Origin: Apostichopus japonicus
Lineage: Eukaryota > Echinodermata > Holothuroidea > Aspidochirotida > Stichopodidae
NCBI RefSeq assembly: GCF_037975245.1
Contig: NC_092580.1
Span: 14,175,001 to 14,239,000 of the forward strand
Reading direction: 5' to 3'
Length of the DNA: 64,000 nucleotides
Part shown: in pieces, positions 11,307-23,969 of the stretch
Position numbering within the stretch: position 1 is the stretch's first letter
Layout: each line of letters starts with the position of its first letter
The notes under the pieces: generated by a model
Told to the model about the DNA's origin: nothing
Seen by the model: the letters and a program-made list of their open reading frames with translations, nothing else
The model's database searches: none
Program-made: the position numbers and the translations under genes

Positions 11307-13361
11307 TAGACAGCATAATGTAAAATAATGGTGGGGGACATAACTAAAGCAATCACTTTACTTGATGCAATATCATCAGATTCCGTTTTATTACTTAAGG
11401 AGAAGGATCAACTAAGAACTATTATATATGAATCAGTTTTAATTGGTTACATATAGATGTTTGCTTTCATGAACCAATTCTCTGCATTTGGATATATTTT
11501 GTTCTTCTGCAATATTCAAACTGATGGATTATTAATTTATGTAGACATGCATAATTAAACAGATTTTCCCATTTGACCTACCACCTTCATATCGAGAGAT
11601 GGCTGAAAATTAAACAAGTAAATCGCAGGAGAAACACGACACAAATCGTGACAATAGAGAATTATCTTTGAAGCCTCTTGATAGCTGGGGTAGAAATGGG
11701 AGTTCGAAGGAATGGGGGAGTGGGGGGGGGGGATGGTAACCCTTTTGGTAAAACACTAATATTCTTGACTTGTAAAGTACACTACAAGTCCACAATACAA
11801 ATTATGTAGAAATGTTTATGTATATAGGGTAATGGCACACATTATATTCCACAATATAGTAATTCTTGCCATACATGACTAATATAAGTGTCAACATACC
11901 GCTTACTCATCAATTACTCGTTTAGTAATTAACCGCATTATTTTGGTCGTATTCTATTTCAATATAAGTGACCAACTATTTAGTAATCTTTAAAACAAAA
12001 GGCAGCTAATTGAGCCAATTTTTTGTTATTGTTATCAAATCTGAGTATTGACAATTTGATTTCATAACAAATAAGAACTAAGCCCTCAGGAATTGATGAC
12101 TGCTGTCTCTGGAGAATTTCAGTGGCTGCGGTCGTAACACAAATGTAGCCTAATAACTACTTCCTTCTCACAATACAGGCCAAGTTATTTTGGATATTGG
12201 TTACTGTACTTGGCAATATTGGTACATTGCTGACTTTGCTGTACAGTAAACTATAATGGTTAGAAGATAGCATGCACAACTTATGTTCAATGATGTGTTC
12301 TGTACAGTAAATGTGCAGACTTTGTGTTACATTTGTCTCAGAGCACTGGAGACCTCTTGGTTTTAATAATTGGAATGGAATTACATTTAACAATTTCAAA
12401 TGTTTGTTCCTTAGGTCAACCAAGTACATTTAACACTCATATTAATTGACAAGGACAGTAATTATTTTATGATTAAAAATCAAATCCAGCTAGGATACTA
12501 ATGAGCTGTAAAATTGCCAATTTAAGAGCGTTTTTTCCCAATAATGCGATCATACATATGACATAACGAATCCTGAATCAAATACTATAAATAATATGAA
12601 CAATGACAACAATTTTGAGTCGCTGCAATTGACAAAAGGTACTTTCTCGTTAGAAAGAATTACAGAACTATTAATACTGCAAATTTAGCCTCCTGTAGTA
12701 AGAATGGTAATATAAAATTGCAAATGGTACTTTATAATTTACAGTTGTATCAAACTGCCAATTCGCATACATGTGCTCACACAGTCACACAAATGGACAT
12801 GTACACACACGCATGTATACGAAACTGCACGCAGCTACATGTACACACCACTTACATTGACACAGTTGAAGGGTAAAAGCACGCTAATTTGGGGATGTGT
12901 CAATCAGTGACATTCTAGATTTTTGATTTAATTAAGAATGATGCATCGTTTGGGTACATAGTTTGGAAATCCGCTGGGGAAACCATTAATGACTTCTAAT
13001 GACATCCAAATATTGATTAATGAGTTTGTGGTTGGTATTAAGAACATTCTCACAAACCTGTGATTAAATTGCTCATTGTTTCAAATACGATTACAAAAAA
13101 AAAGAGAAAAAAGCATTTTACAATTTTTTACATGAAGAATTAACACATTTTTTCATTGTTTTTAATGGGTTTTTTTTACAAGATAATTTTAGAATTTCAA
13201 CTTCTTTCAGAGATTTTTACTCTACTCTACATGGCACTACTCTACATAGCAAACAACATTTATAGTAAGCTTTTAGCAGTTAAAACTTTCTCTACTGCTT
13301 TGGACTACAGCCAGAAATTGGAAGCTTATTGACATATTTGACACCTCAAATCAACTTTTCA

Positions 13362-13745
13362 TTAAAGGCATTGAAGACTCGCCCCAATTACCGTGTGCCG
13401 CCCTCTGAAAAAGTTAACTTTCCGTTACTTGCAAGTGAAGTTTTTTTCTTGTCGCTACAAAATGCAGACAGTAATGAAACAAGATACCTTGTTATCTTTT
13501 ATCTGGACCTGAGATCAGGGAGTTCCATAACAACTCCCTGCTGAGATGTCCACTGTGTTGTGGGTATTGACCGTAGCTGCATGTATTGACTGTACACTAG
13601 TGTCTAATTACCGACGGTAGCAAGCTGTGTGTGTATTTTCTGCGATTGATGGTGGTGTCTAACAATTCTGTTACACCTCATTCGAAACTAGGTCAGATTA
13701 CCGGCATCCGAGGTTTCTTTGTGCACGAGTCTTCACACCCTTTAA
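13362..13745 (+). mobile_element. TTAA-flanked Kolobok-like MITE, copy 2
   Basis: 384 bp with ends TTAAAGGCATTGAAGACTCG and CGAGTCTTCACACCCTTTAA. It is colinear with the copy at 4133 apart from small gaps and a 32-bp insertion at 13516-13547. That insertion is a 25-bp palindrome plus a 7-bp target duplication (see separate entry). Confidence 0.85.
13516..13540. mobile_element. Minute palindromic insertion, 25 bp, with 7-bp duplication
   Basis: The arms are CAGGGAGTT and AACTCCCTG, flanked by CTGAGAT on both sides (13509-13515 and 13541-13547). The other two copies of the host MITE lack it: copy 1 reads GGACCTGAGGTGTCC and copy 3 reads GGACCTGAGATGTCC. The insertion plus duplication is therefore exactly 32 bp. 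Confidence 0.82.
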
Positions 13746-15489
13746 GGGATTTGTGCAAAGGCAACTGTCCGACTGGGTCCTAGCATGTATATCTTACTCT
13801 ATGTGCTCGACAATAACTGATACCACAATCTACTTACTCTGTTAGCATGGTAACCAAACTTAAAAGAGTTAATGCAAATAACATGTTACACAGAAGGCCT
13901 ACACTCCGTCACCAAAGGGGACACTCTACAGTATACAGCCATGCATACCTGTACTGTCCTAACTGTTCAGTGGTTGACCAAAAAAAAATATAGCTATTTG
14001 AGTTTGTTAAGGAATCTCACAAAACGTGCCAAGTATTATTCAAAATAAAGTTTGCGATCCCTGGGATCAAACAAAGACATCCTCCTTGATGTTTGCACCT
14101 GAACAGTTGTCAACTCAGGGAAGATTTTATCAGATTCAAGTTCCAGAGGTAAAACAGTATGTTATATTTTGTTATTAAAATTAAATATACTCACTTTTAC
14201 TTATGATATTATCTAGGGAATCCAGATACATGTAGTGTTACTATTAGTCTGGAAAAAACTTCAGGACTTCTACTTACTCTTTCACTTCTATGATATATAC
14301 TTTTTTTGCCATTGTCTGAGAAACATAACAGTTTGAAAATTGACTGAACAGCAGAATTCCAGAAAATATTTAACCAATTTTTGTACAGCTAGACATTCAT
14401 AATACGTTGTAAACTTCAAGTATGCCACTATATACCGGATAAGAGGGTCTGTCACAAGTATTTATTGGTTAATTAACACACTTGTATTAGACAAAGGAGA
14501 GTGGAAGAGTAAGATTGAGTATATTGTTGCCCTGTTTCTCTTTAAAAGTGTACGTAATGGGTTAACACTGCCTTAGGAGCAAAGAGGAAACGATAACCTG
14601 GCCAACAGCTCATTGAATTCCTTCCCGTGTTTCCTGTTCAGCCTAGTCAAAGACCTGAAACAATAATCACTGGTTGTATTATTATCAGTACACAACTCCT
14701 GTTTCCAGCATAGCATGCACCGACTATCACGATCAAAACAGAATTTTAAACTTTGGCATTCCAGTCCAGCGACTGTAACTTCGATAAATCTTGTTTTATT
14801 TCTCAACGAGTAACATCCCAGACACCTTGAAAAAGGAGAGAACCTAAAAATTGGTCACCAAAAAAAATTTAAAGACTATTTTTTTCCGGAAATAATCTCA
14901 TTTTGTTTTTAATAATGTGTGGGAAGGTATGAACCATTGTATAAATAGGGGTGTTATTTTTCAACTCTGCGAAAGAAAAAAAGGAAGGTTTATCAGTACT
15001 AAGAAGCAATTGGTAAATATGGGTAGCAGCTTTTGGTATTACGTGAACATACTTCAGGGTTCTTCATTGTGGAGTTTTATACAGTGATACACTACAACCT
15101 CTCACCAACCTAGGATTATTGATGGATTAATCATTTACACAGTGCTCAAGGTTTTATAAACAGTCATCAAAGCAGTTGGCAAACAATCAGTTGGAAATGT
15201 TTGTAAAGGGATCCACTTCATTGACACTCTGGTAAGATGACTGTGAATTACATCAGACTGGCCAGATTTGGGTTAGAAAAATGAATCCAAAAATGTCGGC
15301 AAAATCGTCGACATTTCCAAGAAAGTTACACTTGGAAGTATTTGACAAACTCTTGGGTAAGTTGTACACAATATTTCATGTCATGTAAATGTCATGAATA
15401 TGAATTATTTTATATGTTCTCTTTCAATATTTACAGACAAACAAATGTTTAGCTGTAGTTGCTGGTAACAAGATAAGAGAGATTTAGCG
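13746..15489. other. Unique sequence before the satellite
   Basis: AT-rich, no convincing exon or repeat recognised. Confidence 0.5.
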
Positions 15490-18400
15490 TCTGTAGAGAT
15501 TGCAGTGGTTTGTTACAATATGAGTAACACTGCAAGGATAACATGGCCCACAGTAATGTAGAGAGACTACAGTGGTTTGTTACAATATGAGTAACACTGC
15601 AAGGATAGCATGGCCTACAGTAATGTAGAGAGACTCCAGTGGTTTGTTATAATATGAGTAACACTGCAAGGATAACATGGCCCACAGTAATGTAGAGAGA
15701 CTCCAGTGGTTTGTTATAATATGAGTAACACTGCAAGGATAACATGGCCCACAGTAATGTAGAGAGACTCCAGTGGTTTGTTATAATATGAGTAACACTG
15801 CAAGGATAACATGGCCCACAGTAATGTAGAGAGACTCCAGTGGTTTGTTACAATATGAGTAACACTGCAAGGATAACATGGCCCACAGTAATGTAGAGAG
15901 ACTCCAGTGGTTTGTTATAATATGAGTAACACTGCAAGGATAACATGGCCCACAGTAATGTAGAGAGACTCCAGTGGTTTGTTACAATATGAGTAACACT
16001 GCAAGGATAACATGGCCCACAGTAATGTAGAGAGACTCCAGTGGTTTGTTACAATATGAGTAACACTGCAAGGATAACATGGCCCACAGTAATGTAGAGA
16101 GACTCCAGTGGTTTGTTATAATATGAGTAACACTGCAAGGATAACATGGCCCACAGTAATGTAGAGAGACTGCAGTGGTTTGTTATAATATGAGTAACAC
16201 TGCAAGGATAACATGGCCCACAGTAATGTAGAGAGACTGCAGTGGTTTGTTACAATATGAGTAACACTGCAAGGATAACATGGCCCACAGTAATGTAGAG
16301 AGACTCCAGTGGTTTGTTATAATATGAGTAACACTGCAAGGATAACATGGCCCACAGTAATGTAGAGAGACTACAGTGGTTTGTTACAATATGAGTAACA
16401 CTGCAAGGATAACATGGCCCACAGTAATGTAGAGAGACTCCAGTGGTTTGTTACAATATGAGTAACACTGCAAGGATAACATGGCCCACAGTAATGTAGA
16501 GAGACTCCAGTGGTTTGTTATAATATGAGTAACACTGCAAGGATAACATGGCCCACAGTAATGTAGAGAGACTCCAGTGGTTTGTTATAATATGAGTAAC
16601 ACTGCAAGGATAACATGGCCCACAGTAATGTAGAGAGACTGCAGTGGTTTGTTACAATATGAGTAACACTGCAAGGATAACATGGCCCACAGTAATGTAG
16701 AGAGACTCCAGTGGTTTGTTATAATATGAGTAACACTCCAAGGATAACATGGCCCACAGTAATGTAGAGAGACTCCAGTGGTTTGTTACAATATGAGTAA
16801 CACTCCAAGGATAACATGGCCCACAGTAATGTAGAGAGACTCCAGTGGTTTGTTCCAATATGAGTAACACTGCAAGGATAACATGGCCCACAGTAATGTA
16901 GAGAGACTCCAGTGGTTTGTTACAATATGAGTAACACTGCAAGGATAACATGGCCCACAGTAATGTAGAGAGACTCCAGTGGTTTGTTATAATATGAGTA
17001 ACACTGCAAGGATAACATGGCCCACAGTAATGTAGAGAGACTGCAGTGGTTTGTTCCAATATGAGTAACACTGCAAGGATAACATGGCCCACAGTAATGT
17101 AGAGAGACTCCAGTGGTTTGTTATAATATGAGTAACACTGCAAGGATAACATGGCCCACAGTAATGTAGAGAGACTACAGTGGTTTGTTACAATATGAGT
17201 AACACTGCAAGGATAACATGGCCCACAGTAATGTAGAGAGACTCCAGTGGTTTGTTACAATATGAGTAACACTGCAAGGATAACATGGCCCACAGTAATG
17301 TAGAGAGACTCCAGTGGTTTGTTATAATATGAGTAACACTGCAAGGATAACATGGCCCACAGTAATGTAGAGAGACTCCAGTGGTTTGTTATAATATGAG
17401 TAACACTGCAAGGATAACATGGCCCACAGTAATGTAGAGAGACTCCAGTGGTTTGTTACAATATGAGTAACACTGCAAGGATAACATGGCCCACAGTAAT
17501 GTAGAGAGACTCCAGTGGTTTGTTATAATATGAGTAACACTCCAAGGATAACATGGCCCACAGTAATGTAGAGAGACTCCAGTGGTTTGTTACAATATGA
17601 GTAACACTGCAAGGATAACATGGCCCACAGTAATGTAGAGAGACTCCAGTGGTTTGTTATAATATGAGTAACACTCCAAGGATAACATGGCCCACAGTAA
17701 TGTAGAGAGACTCCAGTGGTTTGTTCCAATATGAGTAACACTGCAAGGATAACATGGCCCACAGTAATGTAGAGAGACTGCAGTGGTTTGTTACAATATG
17801 AGTAACACTGCAAGGATAACATGGCCCACAGTAATGTAGAGAGACTCCAGTGGTTTGTTATAATATGAGTAACACTGCAAGGATAACATGGCCCACAGTA
17901 ATGTAGAGAGACTCCAGTGGTTTGTTATAATATGAGTAACACTGCAAGGATAACATGGCCCACAGTAATGTAGAGAGACTCCAGTGGTTTGTTACAATAT
18001 GAGTAACACTGCAAGGATAACATGGCCCACAGTAATGTAGAGAGACTCCAGTGGTTTGTTACAATATGAGTAACACTGCAAGGATAACATGGCCCACAGT
18101 AATGTAGAGAGACTCCAGTGGTTTGTTATAATATGAGTAACACTCCAAGGATAACATGGCCCACAGTAATGTAGAGAGACTCCAGTGGTTTGTTCCAATA
18201 TGAGTAACACTGCAAGGATAACATGGCCCACAGTAATGTAGAGAGACTGCAGTGGTTTGTTACAATATGAGTAACACTCCAAGGATAACATGGCCCACAG
18301 TAATGTAGAGAGACTCCAGTGGTTTGTTATAATATGAGTAACACTGCAAGGATAACATGGCCCACAGTAATGTAGAGAGACTGCAGTGGTTTGTTCCAAT

Positions 18401-18490
18401 ATGAGTAACACTGCAAGGATAACATGGCCCACAGTAATGTAGAGAGACTCCAGTGGTTTGTTCCAATATGAGTAACACTGCAAGGATAAC
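15490..18490. repeat. 67-bp satellite array, about 45 copies
   Basis: The unit begins AGAGACTCCAGTGGTTTGTT and continues with CAATATGAGTAACACTGCAA and GGATAACATGGCCCACAGTA. Copies are nearly identical. Variation is concentrated at three sites: ACTCCAG/ACTGCAG/ACTACAG, GTTACAA/GTTATAA/GTTCCAA, and CTGCAAG/CTCCAAG. The period is 67 bp, not a multiple of 3. The minus strand is nearly stop-free, so frames of up to 172 codons arise that cycle through all three phases; these are artefacts, not genes. The array lies in the putative first intron of the QORL2-like gene. Confidence 0.97.
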
Positions 18491-19584
18491 AAAGTTCCTG
18501 ACCTTTTCAAAGACGAAAATATGTTTTACAGTTTACTATAAAATTACTTGGGTACATGCTCATCTGAAACATTTATTTTACAGACCCTTCAAATCCAGTA
18601 GGATGAACTTAATATCAGTTTTGCCACCGAATTATATAAATTCTATAGTAAAATTCTAATTTATACCAGTTATATATAAAGGTGATTATTAAAAAAAAAT
18701 CAGTATTTAGCTAAAATCTGCTTTCTGCTTTGCATCCCAAATAGGAGTTTATTCACTTATAGGGTTGTAATTTGTAACAACACTTAATAATCTTAGACTG
18801 GAAAGAATTTGCACTGAATCAAAAATAAATTTTGCACAAACATAAATTTCGTTATTAATTTAAGCTGAGCAAAACAGTACAATTAGCAAGGATGTAACTC
18901 AGCCATGTCTTTCTAAGTTCAAGTCAAGTCACTGTCAGTAATGTTTAACTGCAGTCCAACCATTGACTCAAGTCATTGTGTTTAATACACTGCATACCAC
19001 AAAAAATCCTGTACCGACTTGTTCGAGTAGAGCTGGATTTTAAACACAGTGCCTGCAATGGAGTCATGCCTTGTGACAACACTGGCATCCAAATGGTCAC
19101 CCACGTCCATTACAACTGTACACTAAATTTATGTAGCACAGAAAAGGATGAGGAGCAAAACAGCATTGAAAAACTGTAACATCATTCATGTCCGTTGGCC
19201 AACCTGAAAGAGACAATAAACACAGACTCTTCCTATGTATATATACACCGACCCTGGTAGAAATGTGAAAATTAAAACTACATATTACATTTAATGTCAG
19301 TTTTAATATCTAGGAAGATCTGACTAACAATAGAAAGGTCACTTCCTTTGTTTAACATTTACGAAAAAGATCAGTGGCATTTTAGTTTCAATAAGTATGA
19401 ACTTTTTAAAGGATCATTTGAGGGTTAACTCTGGATCCATTTCTAGATAGTCACCATGGAGATGACACGTCCAGGGTCAGTAGAGGATCTGCAACTATTT
19501 TCAAACAACTGAAGATATAAATGAACCATTTGATTGTGGAAGAAGTGTTCTTATTAAAAGTTAAAGTTGAAGGTTTCCAGTCTT
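18491..19584. other. Unique sequence after the satellite
   Basis: The satellite stops abruptly inside a unit at about 18490. The following 1.1 kb shows no gene or recognised repeat. Confidence 0.5.
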
Positions 19585-19940
19585 GTATGAGGCTAATGCC
19601 TCCTCACACGACTTTACAACTTAACCCCTGGTCATTGGTAACTTGTCACACCCACACACCAAAGTGTGCACAATTCAATCAATCTCTCCTGGGGCACCAC
19701 AGTGCACCACAACCACGTGTCCCCCGGGGGTCTTCCCATAGGGTGCAGCCACAAACCGGCCCACGCAACTATATTTACAAGTTACCTCGCAGGTCCCCAT
19801 TTATACACCTGGGTGAAGAGCGGTAAGGGAGATAAAGCGCCTTGCCCAAGGACACAACGCAATGATCTGGCCAGGGCTCGAACCTGTAATCCTTAGATCA
19901 CAAGTCCACTGCCTTAACCACTTGACCACAACGCCCTCCC
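19585..19940 (-). mobile_element. tRNA-derived SINE
   Basis: Read on the minus strand from about 19940, a tRNA-like head contains an A-box-like TGGTCAAGTGG (19928-19918) and a B box GGTTCGAGCCC (19884-19874). A body unrelated to tRNA follows, ending near a GAGGAGGCATTAGCCTC hairpin around 19590-19605. The head resembles a Leu/Ser-type tRNA. The 3' end is approximate. Confidence 0.8.
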
Positions 19941-20533
19941 TTATTACATGCATTGATTGGATATAGCTATGTAACACTGTCTACACATACAGTCATTCAC
20001 TATGATCACAAACTGTGTGTTATGCACACCAGGTCAAAATGTTAAGGGATATTCTCTGATTGTCCACTCGGACAACAAGGTCTTTCTACTCGGTCGTCAG
20101 AACGACAGATTTGGTCGTCCGAAAAGATGCGCAGGTTTGGTTAAAACAGAGAACTGCACTAGTTAGCTTTAGGCCAGTAAAGCTCTTGTTTGGATGATGA
20201 AGGCCTACCACTATTTTGTTTTTATTTCAGTATCTCCATAGCGACAGAGAGTGATAGTGATACCAATTTATCATTATGCCTCATTTAGGTGTTATTTAGT
20301 TACAATATAACTAGTCATCTGCGAGATATTACCTCCAAACTGGTTTTGGTTGTCCAAACAGAAATTTTGTATGTTCTTGGAGGATCAGATGATTGTTCTT
20401 AAAGGTCTGTGTTAACTGAGCTCTGGGCCCTGGCCATCTTGAGCCAGATAAGCTGGCCATTTCTAACTTTTTTTTATAGAAACCAAATTCACACTAGATG
20501 CAGTTGATATCAATCCATCTACATGACAAAGTA

Positions 20534-20636
20534 AAGCAACATTATTTTGTTATTTCACTTGTATATATAGAAATCCTCTTTCATTTTTTAAAGCAATATT
20601 ATTTTATTATTACACTAGTATATATATAGAAATCCT
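20534..20636. repeat. Tandem duplication, 57-bp period
   Basis: AAGCAA(C/T)ATTATTTT...TATATAGAAATCCTC is repeated twice with minor changes. Confidence 0.75.
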
Positions 20637-20989
20637 CATATCTATGATTGGTGACTAGAGGGGAGGTGAGGAAGCAAAAACAAAGAGTCATCAAACATCA
20701 GGGTCAGCTAGTGCTTGGTGGAGAGTAAAGAAAGATGACAATCGTAAGGATTTGTTTAGTAAATGTCTTCATCAGGGAGAAGATGGACTTTGAAATTGGA
20801 CTCCTGACTACCAATCATTGCTTGTTATTTTCACAGACTGAATATAACTATATAAACTGTAAGAACGAAAATAGCAACCTACTGGCTATTACCCTCCCCC
20901 CCCCCCCGTCAGACTACAATATGCATGTGTTTCTTCTTGTGACATTGTTCAAACCAAGTGGACAGAGACAGTGGCATCAAAAGCCAAAA

Positions 20990-21058
20990 ACAAACTCTAA
21001 CATTTGGGAGTTCATGGGTTCAATCCGAAAGTAAATGTGGGGTTTTTCATCCAACGAG
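20990..21058 (+). mobile_element. Truncated SINE of the 33.8-kb family
   Basis: GGGAGTTCATGGGTTCAATCC (B-box region) is followed by GTGGGGTTTTTCATCCAAC, matching the B box and body of the SINE at 33730-33846. The 5' A-box half is missing. Confidence 0.55.
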
Positions 21059-21508
21059 AAATCCATGGTTTATGGATACTGAAATGGTCTTCCAAAATTG
21101 TCAAAACTCCAAACTATGCTAAAAAACTGTAAAATTGGATAGCCACCCGATGCCAAGTGCAAGTAATGAGCCATTTTCCTTTTCCCCATAAACTGTACAT
21201 GTGGCTGTTTAGTGTGGTAAAATAACTACCTTCCGGGTCAATTATGTAAGGAATTGTGCTTTAAAATAGCAGTGTTAATAGAGGTGATTGAGAGGAAGCA
21301 AAGTCGGCTAGAACCTTTGTTCATTCATACTTAGTAAAGATTCCTAAATCCTATTGGTCCATTCAGGTCAGCTGACCGTGGTTAATCCTGTGAGTAACGC
21401 ACGGTAAAATTACGGGGCATCACTTTAATATATCTTTGGTTATATGTAATCAAAAATGATTTGTTTTATGATTTTTTCCCCCACAAAAATGGTAGTGTAT
21501 GAATGAAC

Positions 21509-21674
21509 GGGGTTAATCAACGGTCTAGCGAGCGTTACTCACATGATTAATGCACTCCAGGTGTTAATGCTATCGCTGGATGCACTCGGGCTCCGCCCTC
21601 GTGCATCGCTTGCATTATCCCCCGATCATGCATTAATCCTGTAAGTAACGCACGCTAGACCGTTGATTAACCCC
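21509..21674. mobile_element. Fold-back element
   Basis: The outer 22-nt arms GGGGTTAATCAACGGTCTAG-CG are perfect, and the inverted homology continues inward another 24 bp with 4 mismatches. The centre holds a second hairpin (ATGCACTCGGG...CCCTCGTGCAT). No target duplication is obvious. A related sequence (GGTTAATCCTGTGAGTAACG) lies just upstream at about 21382. Confidence 0.75.
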
Positions 21675-23756
21675 TTATTTACAAGTGTTAGGTCTGGTGG
21701 TGCGATGAACTACTTCTCCCTCATACATGTATGTACTAAGGAAAAGCTTGCTCTGTTTAACACCTTTAGTTTAAATATTGTTTGGGGGGGGGGGGTGTGG
21801 AGGGCTGCCATTTTGTCATATATAATGTCATAGTACCATGAGGAGATGAAACCTTTTACTTTTGGTTTCTCTTTTCATATTTCCAAGATGACTGCAAACA
21901 ACCATGATAAGTATTAAAATTCATCCCTATAATGAAAGATAAAGAGTTCCAAACAGTTCCAAATTTAAATCATTTTAGTCTTGTTGATGTTTTATCTAGA
22001 CTTGTGTCATCCAAATGATGATACAGTATCTCCAAACATAAAATATTATGGTTTTTCATAACCAACGCTGTATATTCACCATACAGTACCGAGAGTACTC
22101 TACTGTAGGTAGACCGACAGCCTGTATTGACCAGCATATGTTCCATACGGTTCATAATTTAAAAAAAAAAACCTTTGGCTACATTATTGAACAATATACT
22201 TTTGTCTTGTGTTTTTATGCTATTGTTAAAGAACACCAAGGTATTTGCACAGACCTCTATGTTTCCATAGCGTTACAACATAAACAACAACAACAATGTC
22301 AACAGTAAGTGCGAGTCATTGAAAAACATCCTGCAATTGAGCTGAACCGCACAATGCTGAATGGGACTTGTGGTAGGAAGTAAAAGTCTGTCTGTTCGTT
22401 GCGACTCCACTTCCTGTGGAAGGCCAACCGATAACACGAGAACTGGCAATGTCAACTATAAGCAGTGTCGACTGTGTACGTCAAATGTAATTTAATAGAG
22501 GTTACACTGGTGGCCTGATCACCAAACAGCTTCTGTACTTCCTTCATGGCAAGCAAAATTTTGTGCAAACAACAGTTTAAGTCTTTAAAATAAGGGTGAT
22601 AGAGATATGATCAGTTTACACTCTGCAATAGCTACGAAAACAAGGAAGATTGTCATACTGTTATATATACCAGGCATAGCACAGGATTGTACACATTGTA
22701 CAGTAGTATACATGTACTTAATGCTAAAGGTGATCATTCAGCTCTAACACTGTCTTTACTTACACCCATTATAATCAGTCGAAAGAAACAAGTTTGCTGC
22801 AATAAGAGACTGCACTTTGAAGGAGTATTTTCAAGCAGCTTAAATTGGATGAAAGATCAAAATTAACCATTGGACACTAAAAGTAAGTCAGTTGTTTGAA
22901 GTCAGTCTTTGTAAAGACGTTTAAATATTTTTTTTTAAATAACTTTTAACCACAAAATGGTTCAGTTAGAGAATGACTGTTGCTGTCTTCTAATTATTTT
23001 AATTTGGTGTTAACAATAACTTTATGTTCATTTCCTTGCAAAAAGAATTTCAACATGAGAAAAGAAGTACTTTCACTCATTTTCTTGTGACGTGACAACA
23101 TTTGGCTAGTACTGTAGATATGGTTTTGGATGGTGTAACTAACATGGTTTCAATTCAGTTTGTGTTTTCTAACGGATTGCACAATCAAAATTTAAGAATC
23201 ATTGCATGTGCTAATTCCTACGTAGATTGAGTGTGTGTGGGCGGGGCATAGCGTAGCATTGTCACCTTTTCCTTTTACCAACATCCGGTGAATAGCGGGG
23301 GAGTATCAGAGTACAATACATGTGTAAATGCGTCTGGATCAATGCATAAGTTTACCCCATGGAGAGATCATTGTCTGATAACATCAGGGGATCTGATCCA
23401 GATCTAGTGTTAAAGCACCCTGTGACGTTGTGATGTACAGTATACAAGTGTTGATGTCATGTTGTGAATAAATGTTCACGATACAGATACATATTGATCT
23501 GTATGATATTTAACTGTAACAGCATCATCTTATTGTTGTCCAACACTGTTTACAGTTGAAAAATAATTATAACTTTATTCGCAAGTGTTCTTTACTTCAT
23601 AATCAACACCAAGACAAAAAGTATTGGATAAAAATCTCAATGGAATGTTTTAAAGTTATGTGAAGGATACTGGCTTGATAGCATCACATACAGTAATAGT
23701 TGTAAAAGATGAAGTCAGGTGAGCATATTTTGTATACTTTACTATCTTTACTATGG
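21675..23756. other. Intronic or intergenic, no gene seen
   Basis: It contains a G12 run (21784-21795); no exon or RNA gene recognised. Confidence 0.5.
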
Positions 23757-23969
23757 TTACAGAAGCTTCCAATACTCTGGGTCTTATCTCTGGAACAAGT
23801 TACCAGATCACATTCGAACATGCTATCAACTTTCAACTTTCAAAAGTCTACTTAAGACCCATTTTTTACCTTGTTCTTTTGTAAATTAATTTACTCTCTT
23901 TGTAAAGCGCTTTGAGCAGTAACTTTTGTTTACTGATTTGGCACTATATAAGTCTCATTTATTATTATT
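23757..23969 (+). pseudogene. 5'-truncated non-LTR retrotransposon, RT C-terminus and 3' UTR
   Basis: The frame 23758-23889 encodes YRSFQYSGSYLWNKLPDHIR and then TFKSLLKTHFL before TAA. This matches the RSF...LWNxLPxxIR...FKxxLKTHLF tail found at the C-terminus of CR1/L2-like reverse transcriptases. The 3' UTR contains GTAAAGCGCTTTGAGCA and GGCACTATATAAGT and ends in an ATT-type repeat, also typical of these LINEs. Everything upstream of the last 43 codons is missing, as expected for 5' truncation during target-primed insertion. Confidence 0.85.

Larger units (their letters stand above)
8918..13361. other. Intronic or intergenic, no gene seen
   Basis: It holds two CAGGGAG-type palindromes, G runs at 11116-11125 and 11722-11732, and a CA-rich stretch near 12775-12850. 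The frame at 9679-10008 has no coding-like composition or splice support. Confidence 0.5.

Noticed and set aside
16652-18510. Minus-strand open frames of 99-172 codons
   Set aside because: They lie in the 67-bp satellite; the repeat simply lacks stops and gives the same peptides in all phases.
19521-19896. 101- and 76-codon plus-strand frames
   Set aside because: They overlap a minus-strand tRNA-derived SINE and arise from its GC-richer composition.
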